A program made the translations under genes and the position numbers. DNA of 64,000 nucleotides, from contig JALMQS010000082.1 of assembly GCA_024734495.1 (NCBI GenBank), forward strand, positions 698,625 to 762,624, written 5' to 3'. Below the pieces are notes generated by a model, which saw only the letters and a list, made by a program, of their open reading frames with translations, was not told the DNA's origin and did not search any database. Below, in pieces: positions 56,265 through 64,000 of the stretch. Positions within the stretch are counted from its first letter, which is position 1, and each line of letters opens with the position of its first letter. The stretch comes from Forficula auricularia (Eukaryota; Arthropoda; Insecta; Dermaptera; Forficulidae).

Positions 56265-58180
56265 TATATATATGATTAAAAGATGAAAATTCTTATAAGT
56301 ATATCACATAATTTAGAATATTTTAAATTTTATTATAAAAAATAAATATAGAAAATATAGTTTTGTGAGTTTTTTAAATTTCTCAATTTGAAGAGGTGTT
56401 TTTTTTATTGACAATTGTAAAATAATCTCACAAATTATATTCTATATTCTATGAAATTCGTTATAAACGTTTTTTTGATATAGAGATGACATCATCAGAT
56501 TGAATTAATAAATACATTTATTATTCTATTAAACTTTAAACCTGATGATGATCTTTTTTTGTCAAAATGTTGTTAATGAATTTCATTAATTGAATTGTCA
56601 ATAATTTTCAGACAAAAAAAAAGAGATCATGTCATCATTTTGAAAAAATAAAAAAGCTTTAAGTAAAATACCGTTTCGATTTAACTACTAATTCTGTTAT
56701 CGCTTTCAAATGATGATAATCAGCTCGAAACTTGGTACATTAATTAATTGTATATAAGCTTTCGAGAAGTTTGCATCATTTGAAAATAATCACACAGAAT
56801 CTATGATCGAAACGTTGATGTCTTATATTAATTTTTATTCCTAATATAAATTACAATTATTTAGTAGTTATCATATGGAAATTTTTAATTTTTGAAAATC
56901 TCAAAATAAACTTTTTGATTATGATACTAATTTTCAATCTTATAAATGTATATATTTTTTAAATGTTAATTTATTTATTATTTAACACAGTGTTATTTTT
57001 TTTTTCGTTTGTGAAGCTTTACAGGGCACTTTTTCGTCTCTTTTTTTCCAAAAATATTAATTTCAATTTAATATTTGAAAAAGGATTCGAACAAGGGCTT
57101 CGAAATGTTTCATAAAGTAAAAAGTTAATTCAAACTGTTTGAATAATTGAACTAAATATATACTAATATATAAATATGGATCTTAAGTTTTTTCTTTATA
57201 TTAATTACTCATCTTTCAATTACATCTATCTGCAAATAGACATAAATAAAACAAAATTTACTACTACTGTAAATAATAAAAAAAAAAATTACTACTACTA
57301 TAAATAAAAAAAAATTTACTACTACTATAAATAAAAAACAGACGATATATTAATATTAATTCTTTTATTGCTTGGGTTTTGAAAAGGAGAATATTTAAAT
57401 AAATATATTTTATTGTTATAATTTTAAGAAATAGATATTTAGATACATACCTATATATTTTAATAAATAAGCCTGCAGACAATTAATAATATTCTGATTT
57501 CTAATTCTTTATTTATTATATTCATATTTATTTATTTTATAATGTTGTTAATGATTTTTGCTACGCCTCATTCATTCTCTTAAGTTTTAACTTGGCCGAT
57601 ATTTACACTATCAAATAAATTTGAAAAAAAAAACAATTTCCACTCAAATATAATTTATTTTTTTAAATTTTATTTTTAATCTTATAAAAATTAACATAAT
57701 ATATTTATATGTATAACGTTTCGATCACAGAAATAGTGAAAACTTCAAGAGGGAAGCCTTCGAATATTGTTCACCTCTCAATTCAATAACGATCACAGTT
57801 ATAGTGATCGAAACGTTATTTTTAAAAAGAATATCGATATGAATTTTTATTTGCTAAATATTGGATACGTTTCGTTTCACTTTTTGTATCTTCATTCAGG
57901 CTCTAATTTTTTTTTTATTTTCTATTATAAATTGAGATCCCTGAAAATCCAAAATGCTCAATCGCTTTATTTTTATACTAAAGATATTATTATCATAAAC
58001 AATTTATTAAAGTTAATTTTTATAAAATTAAAAATAACACTGATTTAGATAAAATAACAAGAAAAATTTTTCCCAAAAATAAATAAATAAATAAAAAAAA
58101 AAACCCAGAGTTTTAATTTGTTTTATATGTAAAATCTTTGAAATAATATTTGAATTATTTTTATATTGAACGCTTTTTAT
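56265..58180. other. AT-rich region with decayed fold-backs
   Basis: TAACGTTTCGATCACAG at 57715 and GTGATCGAAACGTTA near 57800 form an inverted pair around AAGCC text; a similar decayed pair lies at 57010-57120. No gene; frames here are low-complexity. Confidence 0.4.
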
Positions 58181-58560
58181 AGTCACAAACTAATAAGGAC
58201 AATAATTTTATTTAATTATTATTATTTATTTTATTAATTCACCAAACAGTTTCGGTCACCCCTGGTTGACCATCTTGAGTAGTACTAAAATCTGAAAAAT
58301 GAAACATTTCGTCAATTTTTTTTTGAACAATTACATAATACAACAATTACAGAAGTTTTAATTCATACATACAATTTCTTTCAAGATCCGTAAATTGTTG
58401 TATTATGTAATTGTTTAAAAAAAATTAACGAAATGTTTCATTTTTCAAATTTTGGTACTACTGAAGATGGTCAACCAGTGGTGACCGTGACTGTTTGGTG
58501 AATTAATCAAATAAATAATAATAATTAAATAAAATTATTGTCATTTATTAGTTTGGGACT
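58181..58560. repeat. Fold-back element with one damaged core per arm
   Basis: Arms of about 110 bp. The right arm has CTGAAGA (58461-58467), GGTC/GACC hairpin, but GTGA for GAAA. The left arm, minus strand, has CTCAAGA and an intact GAAA. Both lesions hit core bases. Confidence 0.7.
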
Positions 58561-59332
58561 AAAAAAAACCTTTCAATTTAAAAATTAAGTCACTTGATTT
58601 CTGGAACAATTTTATAATAATATTTGAAGAAATTTCATTTTATTAATTTTTTTTTTCACCCTATTTCACAATAATGTATGATAATTTCATCGTCACTCGT
58701 ATTTTAAAGTTGTATTTGTATATATTTAATAAGAGAAATGTGATATAAAATAATTTATTTGTTAGTGTGTACCGGCCTTATTAATAATAATCTTCAAGGA
58801 TTAGATTGAATTATTTTCTTTTATTTAATACTATATTTAGCAATGTTTAAATTATTATTTATTTCTTTAATATCTTATCTCCAAAGATTGCCAGTTACTC
58901 CTAAAAATATTATGCTATATTATATATATATATATATATACATTTATTATATTATTTATTCTATTATTATACAAAGATATATATATTATTTTAAAATACA
59001 AATAAATAAGAATCCTATTGAAATCTATTGATTCAATGACCGGTAAAAAAAAAGTATATAACTTTAATTAATTTTTTGTTTTTTAGTATAGTGAATTTTT
59101 GTGAAAAAAAAACAAAAATAGTAAAAATATGTACTTTTAAACTCCCTGGTTGAGTTGTTTAACAAATGAGAAGTTTTGAGTGAAATCACTTATATTAGAG
59201 ATTTCCATGAGATATTTTTGAGACATGTCGCTAGCACAAGCGTTCAACTCGAACTGCATTTGAGGCGTTCAAAAGCAGAGTGGACCATCCTACTATCTTT
59301 TATATTATAAAATGAGCAATTCTATATATATA
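58561..59332. other. AT-rich spacer
   Basis: About 59250-59290 reads GAGGCGTTCAAAAGCAGAGT (EAFKSRVDHP in one frame), a possible LINE C-terminus scrap, inverted again near 62945. Otherwise nothing recognised. Confidence 0.35.
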
Positions 59333-59846
59333 CACTCACCGGCAAAAAAAACGCAACAACTAATTTTTTTTATTTTTAATATTTTAATTTTATAATATTT
59401 ATCTTTGAACATATAAAAATCATTAATATAATTTCTAGGATAATTTTTAAATATACAAATTTTAATTAAAGTTTAAAAATGTTACTTTAAAGTTTATTTT
59501 TTTTAAAAAGTTCTAATATAAATGTAAATTATCCCACTTAATTATCACAAATAATCACCAAGCGGCTCATCTTTTAATGATTTTTCGCAACTGAAAATCA
59601 CAAAATTTAATTTTCTGGAAAAAATGTATTGTTTAATCTAATTTAACAAAATTTGATATTTGGAAACAATGTTAGCGATTTGTAATTAAATTATTAATAA
59701 TATAGATTAAAAGTGTTTAAAGTTATATAAAATGACTTTAAAAATGATATAAATGTTTTAACTTTGTTAAAAAATTGATTTTATAAAAGTAAAACATTAA
59801 AAATACAAAAAAAAATTAGGTGTTGCCTTTTTTTTGCCGGCGAGTG
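59333..59846. mobile_element. Tc1-like MITE with CACTCACCGGCAAAA ends
   Basis: Ends CACTCACCGGCAAAAAAAAC and the complement of CACTCGCCGGCAAAAAAAAG, TA at both flanks. 514 bp, AT-rich, no transposase. Confidence 0.85.
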
Positions 59847-60089
59847 TATATGGTATATAGAATCGGTTTCTCGAAAACGGCTTTAACGATTTGGATGATT
59901 TTAAGCCCTAAATCAGAAAGTACGGTTTTAAAGTTAATTAATTTAAATTATAGGCTTTAAAACCGTACTTACTGATATGGATTATTCCAGTTGATATGTG
60001 GGATTTGACTTCATCATATGCCTTAACAAATTTTACATATTACAAATTACCCTTAAAGACGGGCTTCGCATCTGGTATAGTTATCTTAT

Positions 60090-60743
60090 CTTATTATATT
60101 AAACGATCAATTCTTGTATATATATATATATCGGATCTAGAAAACTGCTCTAACGATTTCGATGAAATTCACGGGTTAGGGGGTTTTTGGGTTGACAATT
60201 CGATCTGTCACGGCTTCATCTTCGGCTAAGTTATTTTTGTTAATTGAAATAATTATTCACAGGTGGTTGTCTCGATAAAAATATATAATTACATTTTTAT
60301 TCAATTTCCTCTTAATAATTAATTGAGTTTTTTATTTTAAAGTCCACTAATAGATCATTACAAATATTATTATATATTAGAATTTGCCAATTTAATTAAT
60401 TAAAGGTATTTTCCTTTAAAATAATTTATTAGAATATCAATTTCATTCTCTTAAAAATCCGACAATTCGAAGGATCGTCCCTCCTTCTTCAGGATTTAAA
60501 ATGGTCAACGAAAGAACCTCGGTGTATATTAATATTATTTAAAACTTTGTGGCCAGTGATACATTTTGATGATGGCCATAGCGGGTGTAATCGTTAATAA
60601 AAATATAAATTAAGTTTTATTTCAATTTTATTTTATTTTGGCTGCGATTAAAAATCGATCTTTTTACCTGAATTTAAAATTAAAAAAAATATTAATTTAA
60701 CTGAATCAAAAAATTACCGAGCATCGCTCGGTGTTTCAGGTAC
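60090..60743 (+). mobile_element. Helitron/Helentron-like element, copy 4
   Basis: 5' TTATTATATTAAACGATCAA plus AT run and CTCTAACGATTTCGATGAAA; 3' hairpin ACCGAGCATCGCTCGGT (60714-60730) and CAGGTAC end. It is the only complete plus-strand copy. A decayed fold-back core (CTGAAGAAGGAGGGA, minus strand near 60500) is nested in it. Confidence 0.65.
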
Positions 60744-62013
60744 TTGGTTTGTTATGAGCAGAGAGCGGATTTACGTACAGTAAAAAACTAAATTTCACGC
60801 AGAAACAAAAAAAATGAAAACTTATCAATAAAAAAACTTAAAAACTTTATTAATCTGAAAATTTGTTGAAATTTACAATAATTAGCATTTCTATTTTTAT
60901 ATCGAATGAATTATGACGACGATCATCCAAAATACGTTTATAAGTAGAAAATGAACATTTTACATCAACAGATGTGATCTGGGCTAATTTGTAAGCTGCA
61001 ATTTTTTCAGGATCCAATCTGAAATCGTCCAGACTCTCTTCATCATTGTCTCAGTTGATCCTGGAATTTATTTTCTTCAAATGATGATATCGCAAGTTTT
61101 TTTCCAAAAAACAAAAAGATGAACAAATAAATTGTCCTGTAATTTGGAATTAGAATTTTCTTACCTAATACATCTAACATTTTTTGCCTGATGCTATCAA
61201 ATTCTGTAGAGGCTTTAATTGAGTCAATCTTATTGTCTAATTCCTCAACATAGTGTAGTCCTTACCTTCAAAAAATAACAGTAATTATTTCATAGTATTT
61301 TTGACTTGTCTGATTTAAATTGCGCAATACATGAAGATAATAATTCCATTTATTTTTTGTTGTTTTCAATTAATCCTTTTTTCTTTTTTTATCTAGACAC
61401 ACGGTAGTGTGTCAGGCAAATTCGGAAAAACGGGCCATGTGTATATTTACACGAACCATTTCGATCTACTTTTTTCGAGCTATTCAAACACTATTAGACC
61501 TACACACTTGAAATTTTGCATGCCTAATAAGGCCTACTGGAACTCCTAGAATCCCAAATTTGATAAATAAACCTATTATAGTTCTTGAGTTATTAAACTC
61601 TGAAAAGTGCCATTTTTAACACTGATTGACTGACATATCAAAAACCTTGAGTACTTCCGCTGATCCTAGAATGCTGAAATTGGGCATACTGATAGGGTTT
61701 GGGCTACAATTAAAGGAAAAAATCGAAAAAGTGAAACTTTCCCTTTTTTTAGGACTTACAATGAAGGGGTGAAACTTATTATAGGCTTAATTAACATAGT
61801 GAAAATACAATCAAGTAGAATGCTGAAATTTGGCATACTGGTAAACCTTGGCACATTAATAAAGGAGGATATTGAAAAACCGAAACTTTCCCTTCTTCGG
61901 GGCCCGAAATGAAGGGGTGAAATTTATGAAAAACCGGCCAGGTTTTTAACAGATATTTTATGAGAAATATTTAATAATTATTAATATAGATCTTTTCAAA
62001 AATTAATGATATA
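60744..62013. other. Unassigned, with an imperfect tandem repeat
   Basis: 61665-61930 contains two diverged versions of a unit including TAGAATGCTGAAATT, GGCATACTG and GAAACTTTCCCTT. No gene seen. Confidence 0.4.
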
Positions 62014-62525
62014 TGACCAGAAACATAAATATGAAAAAGGGCCAAGTTCGGTACAAACGTCTTCGCCGACAAAAGAGTTAGAATCTAGTAATCGGGTACC
62101 AAGTTCCATAGCAGTTCCTTAAATCATAGCTATAGGAATGTACAGCCTTCTCCAATTGATTTAAAAGAAAATTTGTTAAGTTCTTTGATATTAAATTTAT
62201 AACTTGGTAAGTTTTATATTTAACTAAATTTTTTGTAGTATTAAATAGAACAACTAGCAAAGCTAAATTTTAAGCTTGTATTAAATATCATCACTTTAAA
62301 CGTAATTTATTGACTATTATAACTTGCCAAGTTATAAATTCAATTTCAAAGAACGAAAGAAATTTTCTTTTAAATCAATTGAAGAAAGTTGTACATCCCT
62401 ATAGCTATGATTTAAGCAACTGCTATGGAAATTGGTACCCGTTTAGATATTAACTATTTTTGTCGGCGAAGCCGTTTGTACCGAACTTCTATGAACCTTT
62501 TTCACATTTATGTTTTTGGTCAGAT
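62014..62525. repeat. Inverted-repeat element, about 200-bp arms
   Basis: Ends TGACCAGAAACATAAATATG and its complement; arms include TTCGGTACAAACGTCTTCGC and its near complement. No coding capacity. Confidence 0.75.
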
Positions 62526-62654
62526 TTGATTAACTCGACTAAAGCGATTTCGTGTAACATAAGAATTGATAGTTAGTTTATTAAATATGTCATTCGCATA
62601 GATACCAAATATAACATGGCTATGTATTAACAAAAAAAAGTGCAATAACATGTG

Positions 62655-62830
62655 AATTCGCTCTCTCATCATCATTCATCATTGAGTATACAGTCCTAAG
62701 ACTGGTTTGATGCAACAATCCGTCTCCACTCGACTCTGTCCCCCGCCAGCTGTTTGACCTCTCTAAATGTCTGGCATCCGCTCTCTGGTTATGAGAAATC
62801 CAGGTAGAGGTAAAGGTTCGAGGCAAAATT
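62655..62830 (-). pseudogene. RTE-like LINE 3' end, minus strand
   Basis: Complement of the last codons and 3' end of the 45636 LINE (GACTGGTTTGATGCAACAAT) with an ATCATCATTCATC tail complement at its left. Strongly 5'-truncated. Confidence 0.8.
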
Positions 62831-63302
62831 AGTACCTGTGATGTAATCTAGCAGGACGTTAAGTTTTGTCCACTCTGTCTATTTAGTTTGATCAAAAACC
62901 GATTTGATTATAAAGGTGTATCAGCGAAATTTGATTTTGTTGGATGGTCCACTCTGCTTTTGAAAGCCTCAATATACAGGGTGAGTTTTTATCTTGAGAC
63001 AGTCTTATAACTCAAAAACAGTGCATTATATGAAAAAAATTTCAAATAAAAGTTTATTTATATCAGGGGGAAACTAAACTACGCTATTGTTTGTCGACAT
63101 AGAACAGGCTTTCAGGAGTATTTCGAGGTCAAGTTCTGTTTTTTAAATGGAAATCTATATGTTTCTGTACATATTCTGAATCTACAAAAAAAAAACTGAA
63201 CAACTTTTATAAGAACTATTTTTTTATACGACATCAAATACTTACTAAAAAATATTAAATCAATTAGATCTCAAAAAAAAAATTATAAAAACTATTTTTA
63301 AC

Positions 63303-63649
63303 TGATAGAGATTTTCTTTAGGAGACGGACTGGTATACATATGAATTGGATGTTGATGAAAGCAGTCCACTGTGGTTGTAGAAAAATAGGACTATAGAGG
63401 TTTTATTATTTTACATTTGTTTGTTGAACCGACCTTTCGGAGATTTATTCTCTCCTTCTTCAGGGCATTGTCAAAGGAGACAGAAAGTAATTATGTTTTG
63501 AACTACTTTCATTGACTTTTTGTTACCCTGAAGAAGGAGAGAATAAATCTCCGAAACGTCGGTTTAACAAATAAATGTAAAATAATAAAACCTCTATAGT
63601 CTTATTTTTTTTGCAACCACCGTGGACTGCTTTCATCAACATCCAATTG
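63303..63649 (+). repeat. Fold-back ribozyme-like element with clean insertion site
   Basis: Perfect 12-bp flanking repeat ACTATTTTTAAC (63291-63302, 63650-63661); the related element at 41230-41260 shows the empty site. Leader with GGAGACGGACTGG at left, arms about 63345-63470 and 63520-63649. Cores lie in both arms; the right one is described separately. Confidence 0.92.
63525..63563 (+). ncRNA. Hammerhead ribozyme candidate, best copy
   Basis: ACC (63525-63527), CTGAAGA (63528-63534), one unpaired A, GGAGA/TCTCC hairpin (63536-63540 with 63548-63552), GAAA (63553-63556), CGTC (63557-63560), GGT (63561-63563). ACC and GGT form stem I; the cut is expected after C63560. The left arm copy has GGTC in place of CGTC. 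Confidence 0.55.
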
Positions 63650-64000
63650 ACTATTTTTAACAATCATTCAACTTAATTACCAAATAATAATGATCAAATA
63701 TTTAATTATTAATAATAATTAATAATTTAATAATTTTGCGACACTGTTCTGAGACATTCCAGAGTGTATCTATCTCAAGTCTTCTGGATGAATTCCAGTT
63801 CCAATTTCGTTATTTTGGCCTGTTGAAGTTTCTTCATAGCCTTTACATTTGTTGTTGTTTTTTTTAACAGATATACAACACGATAAAATGAAGTTTGGAG
63901 GGTGTATTCCTATCAGGAAAACGCTCGGCATCCATTTAATTTCGGCCCCATAACACTTCTTCCACCTTCACCGCATAAATTAAGACCATTTCAATTCTTT

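Larger units (their letters stand above)
62974..64000 (+). mobile_element. TATACMGGGTGAG element, second copy, runs off the window
   Basis: Left arm and middle match 40917-41530; the fold-back at 63303-63649 is inserted in it. The right arm would lie beyond 64000. Confidence 0.75.

Overview
This is a eukaryotic nuclear window, most likely from an arthropod (probably an insect). It is AT-rich and holds an intron-split gene for an ER-membrane ubiquitin-like protein. The rest is densely layered invertebrate repeats: hAT, mariner, Tc1, pogo/Tigger, Helitron-like, LINE and fold-back elements. The species cannot be named from the sequence. Most open frames are chance or transposon-derived.

Two host genes are supported. 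(1) A complete six-exon Herp homologue (HERPUD1/2 family, ER-associated degradation) on the + strand, with coding exons from 30297 to 51718. All five introns have GT..AG ends and the exon phases join to one 392-residue protein. Its introns hold a Helitron, a Tigger, a Tc1-like element, several MITEs, SINEs and two LINE remnants. (2) The first coding exon (207 codons, 4807-5427, - strand) of a NUDT19-type Nudix hydrolase, ending at a splice donor; its later exons are not recognisable in the window.

Layout: 1-4.8 kb fold-back and palindromic repeats; 4.8-5.4 kb NUDT19 exon; 5.7-12.5 kb Helitron-like copies, fold-backs and a 650-bp hairpin; 12.5-19 kb a cluster of direct and inverted ribozyme-like repeat units with three LINE insertions; 19-21 kb largely featureless; 21-27 kb nested hAT elements; 27.5-30 kb fold-backs; 30.3-51.7 kb the Herp gene; 52-54 kb an inverted-repeat element with tandem repeats; 54.8-55.8 kb a deleted mariner; 56-64 kb AT-rich DNA with MITEs, a Helitron-like copy and fold-backs.

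The most interesting signal is a set of short fold-back elements scattered over the whole window. They carry hammerhead-ribozyme-like cores (CTGANGA, hairpin, GAAA, then a CGTC/CGTT- or CTATAGTC-like 3' segment). At least nine copies can be cut out exactly by flanking direct repeats, mostly 12 bp. They share a one-sided, unpaired leader next to the inverted arms. This looks like a non-autonomous retroelement family related to the hammerhead-bearing Penelope-like or retrozyme elements known from animals. No encoding partner is visible here.
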